NCBI RefSeq assembly: GCF_002899675.1
Contig: NZ_PKUU01000026.1
Span: forward strand, 1 to 64,000
Length of the DNA stretch: 64,000 nt
Origin: Clostridium sp. chh4-2
Lineage (GTDB): Bacteria > Bacillota > Clostridia > Lachnospirales > Lachnospiraceae
Direction: 5' to 3'
Shown here: positions 17,590-27,007 of the stretch, one piece after another
How the letters are laid out: every line of letters begins with the position of its first letter
How positions within the stretch are numbered: the first letter of the stretch is position 1
Position numbers and translations under genes: made by a program
The notes under the pieces: model-generated
The model's input: only the letters and a program-made list of their open reading frames with translations
Database searches by the model: none
What the model was told of the DNA's origin: nothing

Positions 17590-19020
17590 ATGAAGCGAAA
17601 AACAACTGTATCAGCTTTGATAATCTGTATATTGACCGGAATGCTCCTTATAGGCTGTTCGGAAAAAGAAAAGCCGCTTTTGAATCCGGAAGAACCCACT
17701 GTGATTACGTTGTGGCATGCTTATAATGCTTATGCGAAGGCCGTATTTGACCGGCAGGTGCAGGTCTTTAACGAGACTGTGGGCCTGGAAAAGGGAATTG
17801 TGGTGGATGCATATGGGTATGGAACCAGCGAGGAGCTGGATGAAGCATTATATAACTCGGCTAATCATGTGATTGGGGCGAGTCCGATGCCCAATCTTTT
17901 TACTGCGTATCCGGACAGCGCTTACCGCTTGGATCAAATTACTCCTTTGGCAGATTTAAATGCCTATTTCAGTGAAGAAGAACTTTTATCATACCGCCCG
18001 GATTTTTTGGAAGAAGGGATTTGGGGGGATGGAGATGCCCTGAAGATGCTTCCCATCGCAAAATCGACGGAACTTCTCTATCTGAACAGTACGGATTGGG
18101 AAGTATTTAAAGATGAAACTAGTATTACGGATAAAAATCTGACTACATGGGAGGGACTTGCCGAAGCGGCTCATACTTATTATGTTTGGTCAGACGGTCA
18201 GCCGTTTCTTGGTATGAACAGTTATAATGATTTCGCTTTTTTGTCTGCCGCCCAGATGGGAATTGTTCCTTATAAATTGGAACAGGATACATTGAAAGAG
18301 TTTTACTATCCGAAAGAGACGGCAAAGAGAGTGTGGGATGCCTATTATGTTCCTCATATAATGGGATGGTATAAAAGCCAGGTTTATAACCAGGATGGAA
18401 TAAAAAGCGGAAGTTTAATCGCCTATATCGGTTCTTCAGCGGGAGCCGGTTATTTCCCAAAGTCTGTGATCTTAAATGAAACCAGCGAATATGAGATTGA
18501 GTGCAGAGCCCTCCCTTATCCGGTCTTTAAAGGCGGTCAGGAGTTTATGAACCAGCGGGGAGCGAATATGGGGATTTCCGCATCCGATAAGGTACACGAA
18601 TACGCTTCTGCAGAATTTTTAAAATGGTTTACCGATCTGGAACAGAATATTGAATTTACCGTATCAACAGGTTATATTCCGGTGAAGGAAGAGGCATTAT
18701 CTTCCGTTTCCAGGCTTCTTGAACATGTAAAAGAGAATGATAACAGCGATGCGGTTAAAAAGAGTGTGTCCGCCACGTTGGAAGCCATGGAGAAAGGCAT
18801 TTTTTACAGCAAACAGGTATTTCATGATTCCTATCGTTATGACGAGATATTCAAAGAATCCTTGTCCCGGAAAACGGAAATTGATTTAAATGAGCTGGAA
18901 ATGAGAGCTGCCAACGGAGAAGACAGAAAATCTGTACAGGAGGAATTGGCTGGAGAGGACAATTTTAACGAGTGGTATGATAGTCTTATGAATGAAATGG
19001 CTGGTATTTTGAATGAATAG
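17590..19020 (+). CDS. Extracellular solute-binding lipoprotein (ABC family 1 type)
   Basis: 476 residues. Lipobox LIGC with Cys23 follows a hydrophobic signal. The mature protein begins with the sugar-binding pattern ITLWHAYNAYAKAVFDRQVQVFNETVGLEKGIVVD, as in family 1 solute-binding proteins, and contains NQRGANMGISASDKVHEYASAEFLKWFTD typical of their C-terminal lobe. No ABC permease or ATPase genes follow. Instead the stop codon overlaps the start of a membrane diguanylate cyclase by eight bases. This suggests the lipoprotein delivers a ligand signal to that cyclase rather than feeding a transporter (inference). Confidence 0.88.
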   Translation: MKRKTTVSALIICILTGMLLIGCSEKEKPLLNPEEPTVITLWHAYNAYAKAVFDRQVQVFNETVGLEKGIVVDAYGYGTSEELDEALYNSANHVIGASPMPNLFTAYPDSAYRLDQITPLADLNAYFSEEELLSYRPDFLEEGIWGDGDALKMLPIAKSTELLYLNSTDWEVFKDETSITDKNLTTWEGLAEAAHTYYVWSDGQPFLGMNSYNDFAFLSAAQMGIVPYKLEQDTLKEFYYPKETAKRVWDAYYVPHIMGWYKSQVYNQDGIKSGSLIAYIGSSAGAGYFPKSVILNETSEYEIECRALPYPVFKGGQEFMNQRGANMGISASDKVHEYASAEFLKWFTDLEQNIEFTVSTGYIPVKEEALSSVSRLLEHVKENDNSDAVKKSVSATLEAMEKGIFYSKQVFHDSYRYDEIFKESLSRKTEIDLNELEMRAANGEDRKSVQEELAGEDNFNEWYDSLMNEMAGILNE

Positions 19021-20965
19021 AAAAAGAAGCGATACGATTGCATTTAAATTGGCAATTGCGTTTATTATAACCGTGGTTTTACAAAGTCTGCTGATCTCTT
19101 ACCTGCTGATCTCGGGAGGCGTGATTGAGCAGGCCAGAATTAACGAATATAAGATATTTTCTGAAAAGGTAAACGGGCGTGCGGACAATCTGGCCAATGA
19201 GATGACTAATGTCTGGACAAATTTTGAATTATATACCAATCAGATCCGCCAGTATTTTACGGAGATCGATAATTCGGATGGTGGTTTTACAAAGTCGGAA
19301 AATGAGATTCTGGAAGATTTGGCTCCGGTTGTGATGGACGCTTTGTATTATACGAAGACTACGGGAGCATTTTTAATCATGGAGGAGGGGACGGATACGG
19401 AAAATTCCCATCCCGCCGTCTATTTCAGAAATGTGAATCCGGACAGGGCGGACGAAAAAAACTCCAATCTGTATCTGTTTTCCGGCTCCTGGCGTATTGC
19501 GGAAAAGATGAAGGTGGTAACGGACTCCAATTGGAGTCCCAGGCTGACCCTCACCGATGAAAACCAGGATTTTTATGAAAAACCGTTTCAAAATGTGGGT
19601 ATGGCTCCAAATGAACGCTGGCTTGGATATTGGAGTCCTCCGTTCCGGGTGAAGCCGGAAGGCGAAGAGGTGATCACCTATTCCATTCCATTGTCCGACA
19701 AAAAGGGAAAGCCTGTTGGTGTATTCGGCGTTGAGATCGCAGTCAATTATCTGTATAAATTTTTGCCGGCGTCCGATCTGCAGCCGACCAACTCCTATGG
19801 ATACATAATAGGAACTCTTTCTGATGAAGAAACAAACATGCATGTGGTTGCAGCTCAGGGAGCCTTGCAGAACAGAATTCTTCATGCGGGAGAGACGCTC
19901 AGGTTAGAAGAGGTGGACAGCCGGAATTCTATCTACGAGCTGAAAGACCACCACGGCGGCAAGGATCTCTACGCCTGTACCAATGCCATGAAGATGTATT
20001 ACAACAACACGCCTTATGACGGAGAGGAATGGTATCTGGTAGGCCTGATGGATAAAGATGCGCTGATGCAGCAGCCGGAAAGAATTCTGAATGCGCTTTT
20101 GACAGCATTTTTTATTTCCCTGTGCATCGGTATCATAGTCGCAATTGTGTCCGGTAAATGGTTCACCAAACTGGCAAGAGTGATGGAACTGTCGGAAGTT
20201 CAGGTGGGAGCATTCGAGATCAAGATGAGGTCCAACAGGGTCTTTATGACAAACCAGATTCCGAAAATGCTGAACCTTACAAAAGCTCAGCAGCACGAAT
20301 TTGAAAAGGATAAATTTAAGTTCTGGGATTTTTTAAGAGAGATCAGCCAGTCCGGAACGGATGAACCAAACTTGTATAAGATCAGGATTGATGGCGAGGA
20401 GCATTGGCTGAGAATCACTCAAAAAATGGAGGATGGTATTGTACGCGGCGTTGTGATGGATGTGACGGAAGAAATCCTCCAAACCAGAGCGCTGAAAGAA
20501 GAGCGTGATTACGATGCGCTGACCGGTGTAAAAAACAGAAGGGCATTTGAGCATGTACAGGAACTCTTAAATGCACAGCTGAGCGCAGAATCCCATCTTG
20601 GAGCCGTCATGTGCGATTTAAATGAATTAAAACAGGTAAATGACAGTTTTGGACACGATAAAGGCGATGAGTATATCCGATTTTCGGCTGAGGCCATATG
20701 CAAAGCATTTCCTTTCGGGGGAGTTTTCCGCGTGGGCGGCGATGAATTCGTAGTGCTGGTTGACAACCTTTCAGAGGATGAAGTTAAAGAATCCTGCAAA
20801 AAGCTGACAGAACTGATGGACGAATACAGAAAAACATCCGGTTTCCGCGCAGGAGTTGCATTTGGCTATTCCTTCTATAACCCGGAAAGCGATAATAAAC
20901 TGGAAGACATGATTTTAAGAGCCGACGAAGCCATGTATAAAAATAAAAGATCCATGAAGCTTTAG
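19013..20965 (+). CDS. Membrane-bound diguanylate cyclase with extracellular sensor domain
   Basis: 650 residues. A first membrane helix (about 12-34) and a second (about 365-388, ALLTAFFISLCIGIIVAIVSG) enclose a ~330-residue extracellular Cache-like sensor. A PAS-like cytoplasmic segment follows (about 405-490), then a GGDEF domain with the intact active site GGDEF at 575-579 in FRVGGDEFVVLV. The product-inhibition RxxD site is absent five residues upstream. It should make cyclic di-GMP in response to an outside ligand. The ATG overlaps the preceding solute-binding gene by eight bases, so translation is likely coupled and the two proteins probably form one sensor. Confidence 0.92.
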   Translation: MNRKRSDTIAFKLAIAFIITVVLQSLLISYLLISGGVIEQARINEYKIFSEKVNGRADNLANEMTNVWTNFELYTNQIRQYFTEIDNSDGGFTKSENEILEDLAPVVMDALYYTKTTGAFLIMEEGTDTENSHPAVYFRNVNPDRADEKNSNLYLFSGSWRIAEKMKVVTDSNWSPRLTLTDENQDFYEKPFQNVGMAPNERWLGYWSPPFRVKPEGEEVITYSIPLSDKKGKPVGVFGVEIAVNYLYKFLPASDLQPTNSYGYIIGTLSDEETNMHVVAAQGALQNRILHAGETLRLEEVDSRNSIYELKDHHGGKDLYACTNAMKMYYNNTPYDGEEWYLVGLMDKDALMQQPERILNALLTAFFISLCIGIIVAIVSGKWFTKLARVMELSEVQVGAFEIKMRSNRVFMTNQIPKMLNLTKAQQHEFEKDKFKFWDFLREISQSGTDEPNLYKIRIDGEEHWLRITQKMEDGIVRGVVMDVTEEILQTRALKEERDYDALTGVKNRRAFEHVQELLNAQLSAESHLGAVMCDLNELKQVNDSFGHDKGDEYIRFSAEAICKAFPFGGVFRVGGDEFVVLVDNLSEDEVKESCKKLTELMDEYRKTSGFRAGVAFGYSFYNPESDNKLEDMILRADEAMYKNKRSMKL

Positions 20966-21785
20966 GCAGGGGGTACGCCAGGAATGAGGGGGAACCGGGG
21001 CGGCACGGCGGATGAATCCATGGGAAGGGGATTCGAGGTTCGGCCGAAGAGTTACTAGGTCCGCAGGGACAAAAAAAGACAGGGCGGCGCCATTCGAGGT
21101 AAACTTTTTATAACTTTACCTCTCAAGGGCGCCTTAAAAACTGAATGGGAATTTCAGTTTTTACCTGTCTTTTTTTGTCCCTGCGAACCAAGTAACTCTA
21201 ACGGCTTCCACACGAATCCCCTTCCCATGGATTCACCCACCGCGCCGCCCCGGTTCCCCCTCATTCCTGGCTGTGTACTGGCTCCGCTGGGGATGAAAAG
21301 ATTGAAGTAAGTATAGGGAGATCAAAAATATATAAAATGGATGTAAGAAATTTAGTACTATTACCATGAAATAAATACTGTATCAAATTCTTATAATACC
21401 GTATACCTTAATTCATTTAGAATACTTCAATAATCATTGGGAACAGCCAAAATAATCTTTTAACCAGGCCAGCGAAAACCTAGCACAAAAGAGGGGGGAC
21501 GCCGGAGGGCCGGAAGGCGGTTGGGGGCTGGGGGATGGAACGGGCGCTGGATGCATTTGCAGGAGTTTAGTTTCACTTAGGATGTGAAGTTTTGCGTTGC
21601 ACGTCCAAATAAACCTGTTTGAGCGGCTTCATCGCGAGTTTTTATTTGGACGTGCGTTTTTAGCAAAATTTCAGATCCTTAGTGAATCTTAACTCCGAAA
21701 CCCGCATCCCGCGCCCGTTCCATCCCCCAGCCCCCAACCGCCTTCCGGCCCTCCGGCGTCCCCCCTCTTTTGTGCGCAGCTTTTA
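20966..21785. repeat. Giant paired-hairpin element, copy 3 (full, divergent arms)
   Basis: Hairpin 1 spans 20977-21271, hairpin 2 spans 21483-21775. Arm sequences are unrelated over much of their length to those of copies 2 and 4, but within each hairpin the arms remain close inverses, e.g. GAGGGGGAACCGGGGCGG at the left pairs with CCGCCCCGGTTCCCCCTC at the right. Tip of hairpin 1 again has a GGCGCC-bounded stem-loop with a TAAACTTTTTATAACTT apex plus an AAAAACTGA/TCAGTTTTT stem-loop. The TTTTAACCAGGCCAGCGAAA motif precedes hairpin 2; the linker lacks the small palindromic units of copies 2 and 4. It fills the gap between the convergent cyclase and cotF genes, starting at one stop codon and ending at the other. 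Confidence 0.9.
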
Positions 21786-21786
21786 C

Positions 21787-22032
21787 CTACATCCCTGCAA
21801 ACTGATTCTTAACTTTCTGAATTTTTTCCTGCTCCGCCTGTTCGGTGGTGTACCAGCCTTTTGCGGACATTTTTTTATAGATATCGTCCTGCATGCAAAG
21901 GCTGTCCTCTAATGCTTTGTCAAATGTCTGGTGCACATTTTGCGTAGACGCTTCGATGGTGCCGTGGAGATACAGGTCGCATACGCCTTTTGTTGTCAGG
22001 AGAAGATTCTCCATAATACATTTGTCATCCAT
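21787..22032 (-). CDS. Spore coat protein, CotF family
   Basis: 81 residues matching the CotF domain pattern: ENLLLTTKGVCDLYLHGTIEAS, then QTFDKALEDSLCMQDDIYKKM and a C-terminal helix ending AEQEKIQKVKNQFAG. These small helical, ferritin-like proteins are coat components made in the mother cell during sporulation. AGGAGG (complement of 22041-22047) gives a good ribosome site. It follows, 13 bases downstream, a 57-residue partner gene on the same strand. The sporulation sigma-factor promoter could not be identified with confidence. Confidence 0.85.
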   Translation of the reverse strand: MDDKCIMENLLLTTKGVCDLYLHGTIEASTQNVHQTFDKALEDSLCMQDDIYKKMSAKGWYTTEQAEQEKIQKVKNQFAGM

Positions 22033-22045
22033 GTGGGTTTCCTCC

Positions 22046-22219
22046 TTAGATCATATTGTAAAAACTGTCAAAAATCTGCTGGTGCTTTTGCTGTAATTGT
22101 TCTACACAGTTTTTAAGCTCCATATCCTGAAGATTCTGTGCCGCTTCCTGGCACTGTGTTTTTAAAAACTTCTCGTGGCCTAACGCATCTTCGATATAAG
22201 TTAATTCTTTCGGACTCAT
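22046..22219 (-). CDS. Small coat-associated protein (57 aa) paired with CotF
   Basis: 57 residues starting MSPKELTYIEDALGHEKFLK and ending QQIFDSFYNMI. It is a short, helical, Gln-rich protein. Genes of this size and pattern commonly precede cotF-like genes in Clostridia, where they are annotated as coat proteins; that association is from general knowledge and not proven here. The stop lies 13 bases before the cotF start, within the cotF ribosome site, so translation is probably coupled. Too short for many gene finders. Confidence 0.72.
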   Translation of the reverse strand: MSPKELTYIEDALGHEKFLKTQCQEAAQNLQDMELKNCVEQLQQKHQQIFDSFYNMI

Positions 22220-22359
22220 TGTTCATCACTTCCATTTTTAATATGTGCAGCAGGAGACAAAAATAACCCTGCAGGAAATAAATGATTAATATTCGACAAA
22301 AATAGGAATCCTAAGATAGGAAACGAAAGAATAGGGACATTAAGAAAAGGAGGAATCGC

Positions 22360-22791
22360 ATGCTTTCTATAGAAGAAAGACAGAAAATTGTGGAAGATTA
22401 TTCCAAAGCTGTGACGCGGGAATTTCCATGCGGTGAAGAGTATAATATCCTCATTTTCGGCAGTTTTCTGACAGACCGCTATGAAGAAGATTCCGATATT
22501 GATATTGGGATTTTTTCCTTGAAGCCGGGGCTTACATTCCGGATTTATGCGTATACAAAGGATTATTTTAACAAGCTGAACATTGACAATGATGTGGTGA
22601 GGATGAGGCTTGTCAAGTCCCAGTATATCAACATTTCCATTGTGACGGGCCATACCTATGCGGTGACGGAGTATTGTCCGGAAGAATTGATCGGCTATAT
22701 GAAAGAGATGATGGAAGAATATGGGGATAATCCGCAGGAAACGATAATGAAAGCGGTGAGGAAGGAGGCTGCAAGTGGGAACGTTCGGTGA
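22360..22791 (+). CDS. mntA: MntA-type nucleotidyltransferase (antitoxin of MNT/HEPN pair)
   Basis: 143 residues. The Pol-beta-fold signature GSX10DXD is exact: Gly34-Ser35, ten residues, Asp46-Ile-Asp48 (GSFLTDRYEEDSDIDIG). In the characterised MntA/HepT system this minimal nucleotidyltransferase transfers AMP to a tyrosine of the HEPN toxin and so silences it. Ribosome site AAAGGAGG precedes the ATG. The gene overlaps the next one by 17 bases, the usual coupled layout of this toxin-antitoxin family. The C-terminal half (about 80-143) is less conserved. A third metal-binding acidic residue is expected but not certain here. Confidence 0.82.
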   Translation: MLSIEERQKIVEDYSKAVTREFPCGEEYNILIFGSFLTDRYEEDSDIDIGIFSLKPGLTFRIYAYTKDYFNKLNIDNDVVRMRLVKSQYINISIVTGHTYAVTEYCPEELIGYMKEMMEEYGDNPQETIMKAVRKEAASGNVR

Positions 22792-23311
22792 CGCATTAAA
22801 AAAGGCGGGAATTACAGGCGGGGATTCCAGAGATTATGATAGGGCGAAGATCACGGCATTTACATTGGAGATGAAGCTTTATGAGATGAAGGATCACATC
22901 GATTCCATGAAACGGATTTACCGGAAATATCTGAATGCGGAAGGCACTGACCGGCTGGATTACCGGGACAGCCTGGCTAACCGGTTCGGATATATGGTCA
23001 TTGCCTTTCAGGATATCATGGAATCCGTGATGGAAGCGGGAGGGGAAATACGGAAGAACGAAGACATTTCCATCCGCCGTGCCATCGGCCAGTTTCAAAG
23101 CCTTTTTCCGGAAGCGTGTGAAAATGAGGAGGTGGACAATGCGGTTACGTCCATGTCGGACCGGAATGAAATCGTCCACGCATACGAGAATTATAAGGGA
23201 AATATGGAAACCGTGATGGAAAATGTGGAGAATTACGCGGAAGGATACGATGCGGTTTATGATATCATATGGGAGTACTGCGACAGGGAAAATCTGCTGA
23301 AGGTCACATGA
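22775..23311 (+). CDS. hepT: HepT-type HEPN toxin (putative ribonuclease)
   Basis: 178 residues from a GTG start with AAGGAGG eight bases upstream, inside the end of mntA. The motif Arg130-NEIV-His135-Ala-Tyr137 is an exact RX4HXY, the active-site pattern of HepT toxins, with Tyr137 the expected AMP acceptor. The fold is all-helical as expected for HEPN. It is about 40 residues longer than typical HepT because of an N-terminal extension. Likely acts on RNA when not modified by the partner (known for the family). Possible role in phage defence or dormancy is inference. Confidence 0.8.
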   Translation: MGTFGDALKKAGITGGDSRDYDRAKITAFTLEMKLYEMKDHIDSMKRIYRKYLNAEGTDRLDYRDSLANRFGYMVIAFQDIMESVMEAGGEIRKNEDISIRRAIGQFQSLFPEACENEEVDNAVTSMSDRNEIVHAYENYKGNMETVMENVENYAEGYDAVYDIIWEYCDRENLLKVT

Positions 23312-23403
23312 CCCACAGCTAAAAATGTGGAATATTGAGGCGGGCTGTGATATTATAACAGAAGCAAAGTGACTTTGAGAAATGCAGAACAGAAGGAAAA
23401 GAG

Positions 23404-25290
23404 ATGTTATATCAGATTGCGGACGGAACGGTGACTTTGGGCGGCGTGCCCATATTGTCACATATTGATTTTGAAATACGGGGAAATGAAAAGATTGCCG
23501 TGGTGGGGAGAAATGGAGCCGGAAAGACAACTCTGCTCCGCCTCCTTGCCGGCGAACTGGAACTTGACCGGGATGATAAAAGAAATGGGCCTGGAATCCA
23601 GTCTTCCAGAAGGATTACGGCCAGCATGCTGAGCCAGCAGGCATTTTCCGATAAGGAAAAGACGGTGGAGGAGGAGCTGTTGTCCTCCTGTCCGTGCAGG
23701 GATTCCTATGCCAGAGAGCGTTTTGAATATGAACGGGAATACGATACTCTGTTCACAGGGCTGGGATTTTCAAAAGGGGATAAACGCAGAAAGCTGTCCT
23801 CATTTTCAGGAGGGGAGCAGACAAAGATTGCGCTGATCAGGCTTTTGCTGGCCAAACCGGATATCCTTTTGCTGGACGAACCCACCAACCACCTGGATCT
23901 TACGACTGCTCAGTGGCTGGAACAGTATCTGAAACAGTATGAAAAGGCGGTGGTTATGGTATCCCACGACCGCTTTTTCCTGGATCAGACTGCGGATGTG
24001 GTCTATGAGCTTTCCGGGGGAAAACTGATCCGTTATGCAGGCAATTACAGCAGCTACCGGGAGCAGAAATTAAAGAATATAAGGATTCAGAAAAAGGCCT
24101 ACGAGCGCTATTTGGAAGAGACCAAGCGTCTGGAAGAACTGGTGGAGCGGTTTAAGCATAAGCCGAAAAAGGCTTCATTTGCCAGATCCAAGAAAAAGGC
24201 CATGGAGAGGATGACTGAGGTCGCAAAGCCGGAGGAAGATGACGTACATATTTTCACCGGAGAGATTCAGCCGTTGATTGCAGGAAGCAAATCCGTTTTG
24301 GAAACCGAGCATTTAAAGATCGGATACGATACCCCGGTGCTGGAGATCACCATGCGGATGCGGAAGGGCCAGAAGATCGGAATACTGGGGGATAACGGGG
24401 TGGGAAAGACTACCTTTTTAAAGACCGTTGCAGGGCTGATGGCGCCTCTTGACGGGGAATATTCCCTTGGAAATAATATTACCATCGGATATTTTGACCA
24501 GCATTCCGCTGAAATCTCTTCGGAGAAGACGGTGGCGGAGCATTTTCATGACCTGTTTCCGGTGCTGACGGAAAAGGAAGTGAGAAGCATATTGGGAGCC
24601 TATCTGTTCGGAGGGCGGGAAGCAGGAAAACGGGTGAGTTCCCTTTCCGGCGGAGAAAAATCCAGGCTGGTGCTGGCGGAGCTTCTGCAGAGCCGGCCCA
24701 ATTTCCTGATCCTGGACGAGCCCACCAACCATATGGATATTCAGGCGAAGGAGACGCTGGAATCGGCGTTTCAGGCATATAAAGGGACGATTCTGTTCGT
24801 GTCCCATGACCGGTATTTTATCCGCCAGGTGGCGGATGCGGTGATGATCTTTGAGGATCAGACGGTGATGTATTACCCATTCGGATATGAGCATTATCTG
24901 GAGCGGTGCGCCAGAAAGAATACGGGGGAGAGCATAGCGGCCCAGATGAAGGCGGAAGAGCAGGCTTTGATTGCCGGAATGAGGGCCGTTCCAAAAGCGG
25001 AGCGGCACAGGCTGAAAGAGATTCCGGAGGAAGAGGCTTATTATGACTGGCAGCTGAGGCTGGCCGGTGAAAAGATGGAAGCCGCGAAGACGGATGTGGA
25101 ACGGATGCAGGAGGCTTTAAGCGGAATGCAGGAGGACTGGGAGAGGTCGGAAGCGTTCTGGCAGGGAGAGATATGGGTGCTGCGGCAGGAGTATGAAAAT
25201 CTGAAACGGCAGCTAACGGATCAATGGGAGGAATGGACCCTTCTTTGTATGGAGTGGTATCAGATTGCAGCGGAAGGAGAATTGATATGA
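23404..25290 (+). CDS. ABC-F family ATPase (ribosome-associated)
   Basis: 628 residues with two nucleotide-binding domains and no membrane helices. First: Walker A GRNGAGKTT, signature FSGGEQTK, Walker B LLLDEPTNHLD. Second: GDNGVGKTT, LSGGEKSR, LILDEPTNHMD. Between them is a Lys/Arg-rich helical linker (about residues 230-275) that in ABC-F proteins enters the ribosomal E site. The C-terminal ~110 residues form a charged, coiled-coil-like tail. ABC-F members regulate translation (EttA) or protect the ribosome from antibiotics; which applies here cannot be told. The stop overlaps the next start (ATGA). Confidence 0.9.
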   Translation: MLYQIADGTVTLGGVPILSHIDFEIRGNEKIAVVGRNGAGKTTLLRLLAGELELDRDDKRNGPGIQSSRRITASMLSQQAFSDKEKTVEEELLSSCPCRDSYARERFEYEREYDTLFTGLGFSKGDKRRKLSSFSGGEQTKIALIRLLLAKPDILLLDEPTNHLDLTTAQWLEQYLKQYEKAVVMVSHDRFFLDQTADVVYELSGGKLIRYAGNYSSYREQKLKNIRIQKKAYERYLEETKRLEELVERFKHKPKKASFARSKKKAMERMTEVAKPEEDDVHIFTGEIQPLIAGSKSVLETEHLKIGYDTPVLEITMRMRKGQKIGILGDNGVGKTTFLKTVAGLMAPLDGEYSLGNNITIGYFDQHSAEISSEKTVAEHFHDLFPVLTEKEVRSILGAYLFGGREAGKRVSSLSGGEKSRLVLAELLQSRPNFLILDEPTNHMDIQAKETLESAFQAYKGTILFVSHDRYFIRQVADAVMIFEDQTVMYYPFGYEHYLERCARKNTGESIAAQMKAEEQALIAGMRAVPKAERHRLKEIPEEEAYYDWQLRLAGEKMEAAKTDVERMQEALSGMQEDWERSEAFWQGEIWVLRQEYENLKRQLTDQWEEWTLLCMEWYQIAAEGELI

Positions 25291-26993
25291 AGACATCACA
25301 GGATTTGAGAAATGAATTAAACGCCATAGCCAGAAAAAGTTATCCGGCTTATAAATCGGTGCAGGGAAGCTATGATTTTAAGGATTACAAACTGTCCATA
25401 GACCATGTGCAGGGAGATCCGTTCGCGTCTCCGTCCAAGGTGAGCGTGCTGATATCAGGCAGACAAGCCGGTTTTCCCGAGCGGCTGTATGAGGAACGGA
25501 TGAAGCGGATCACCCTTCAGGATTACCTGACCCGGATTTTTGGCGGTCAGATAGAAAAATATAACTTTAAAGCAAAAGGTTCAGGAAAAAGCGGCCTGAT
25601 CGGCGTAAGCAGGTGCGGTCAGGAAGTACTGGAACGGAGCGCCTGCACCATAAATCCTGAGAACGGGGATGTGCTGGTACGCATGGAGATCGGATTTCCG
25701 GCCAACGGAAGAACCATCAATTCAGGAGAACTGATTAAAATCCTGTTCGATTTCCTTCCGGACTGCATCTGTTCCAGTTTCTTTTATAAGAGGTTAAACC
25801 ATGGCGCTGTTGAAAAAGCTGTCCGCCTTTGCGTGGACCAGCAGCATATCAGGGGGAAATTAGATGAGATGGGGCTGGCCGCATTTATCGCTAACGGATC
25901 GGTTCTGCCGAGAGAGAGCGGCGTATCACAAAAGCCCATGAAACAGGCGGTTGTATTTCAGTCGCCGTCCTCCATGGAGGTTACAATCGATCTTCCCTAT
26001 CACGGCCCTATCACGGGAATGGGAATAAAGAAAGGGGTTACGCTGATCGTGGGAGGCGGTTTCCATGGGAAATCCACGGTGTTGGAGGCTTTGGAACTGG
26101 GCGTATACAATCACATTCCCGGAGACGGCAGAGAATTTGTGATAACCGGCAAGTCGGCGGTAAAGCTGAGGGCGGAGGATTCCAGAAGCGTTAAGAAGGT
26201 GGATATATCTCCCTTTATCAACAATCTTCCCAATGGAAAGAATACGGTGCAGTTCGATACCCAGGACGCCAGCGGAAGCACATCCCAGGCGGCCAACACG
26301 GTGGAGGCGGTGGAAGCGGGAGCGGACCTGTTCTTAATCGATGAGGATACGTCGGCCACCAATTTCATGATCCGGGACGAGTTGATGCAGCAGGTGGTGA
26401 GCCGGAGCAAGGAACCCATTACCCCATTTGTGGAGCGGGTGAGGGCTGTCTATGAGCAGCTGGGGATTTCCACCATCATGGTGGCGGGAAGCTCAGGAGC
26501 TTATTTCCATGTGGCGGATGCGGTGATCCAGATGGAGGATTATCTTCCTTATGATATTACAAAAGAGGCGAAAGAGGCTGCTTCCCAATATGCGGGAATC
26601 CGAATTATAGAAGAACCTATGGACATTGCGGATTTTAACGGAAGGCGCCCGCGCACCAATCCGGCTCTTAAAAATAACACCAGAATTAAGTCTAAGGTGC
26701 TGGGACGGGATTCCGTTTCTTTGGATCGGGAAGTGGTGGATTTAAGATATGTGGAACAGCTGGTGGATCAGGAGCAGCTTCAGACGCTGGTCTATCTCCT
26801 TAAATATGGGGAGATGAAACTGATGAACGGAAAACGGAGTTTGAAGGAGATCGTGGATGCACTGGAGGATTTGATGGATCAAAAGGGGCTGGAAGCTTTA
26901 TCGGATATGGCCTATCTCCCGGATTCACTGGCCAGGCCAAGAAGACAGGAGATTTTCGCATGTTTTAACCGGTACCGTGGGCTTTACTTTTAA
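25287..26993 (+). CDS. Predicted ATPase of the ABC class (COG3044-like)
   Basis: 568 residues from the ATG at 25287, which overlaps the ABC-F stop codon by four bases; a longer upstream frame inside that gene is rejected. The P-loop is GGGFHGKST (LIVGGGFHGKSTVLEALELGVYNHIPGDGREFVIT), followed by a Walker B-like LFLIDEDTSATNFMIRD. The N-terminal ~240 residues and C-terminal part are family-specific. Members are widespread in Firmicutes and have no established role. Translational coupling to an ABC-F protein hints at a translation- or stress-related task (inference). Confidence 0.8.
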   Translation: MKTSQDLRNELNAIARKSYPAYKSVQGSYDFKDYKLSIDHVQGDPFASPSKVSVLISGRQAGFPERLYEERMKRITLQDYLTRIFGGQIEKYNFKAKGSGKSGLIGVSRCGQEVLERSACTINPENGDVLVRMEIGFPANGRTINSGELIKILFDFLPDCICSSFFYKRLNHGAVEKAVRLCVDQQHIRGKLDEMGLAAFIANGSVLPRESGVSQKPMKQAVVFQSPSSMEVTIDLPYHGPITGMGIKKGVTLIVGGGFHGKSTVLEALELGVYNHIPGDGREFVITGKSAVKLRAEDSRSVKKVDISPFINNLPNGKNTVQFDTQDASGSTSQAANTVEAVEAGADLFLIDEDTSATNFMIRDELMQQVVSRSKEPITPFVERVRAVYEQLGISTIMVAGSSGAYFHVADAVIQMEDYLPYDITKEAKEAASQYAGIRIIEEPMDIADFNGRRPRTNPALKNNTRIKSKVLGRDSVSLDREVVDLRYVEQLVDQEQLQTLVYLLKYGEMKLMNGKRSLKEIVDALEDLMDQKGLEALSDMAYLPDSLARPRRQEIFACFNRYRGLYF

Positions 26994-27007
26994 TTCTTCG
27001 GCATAGG

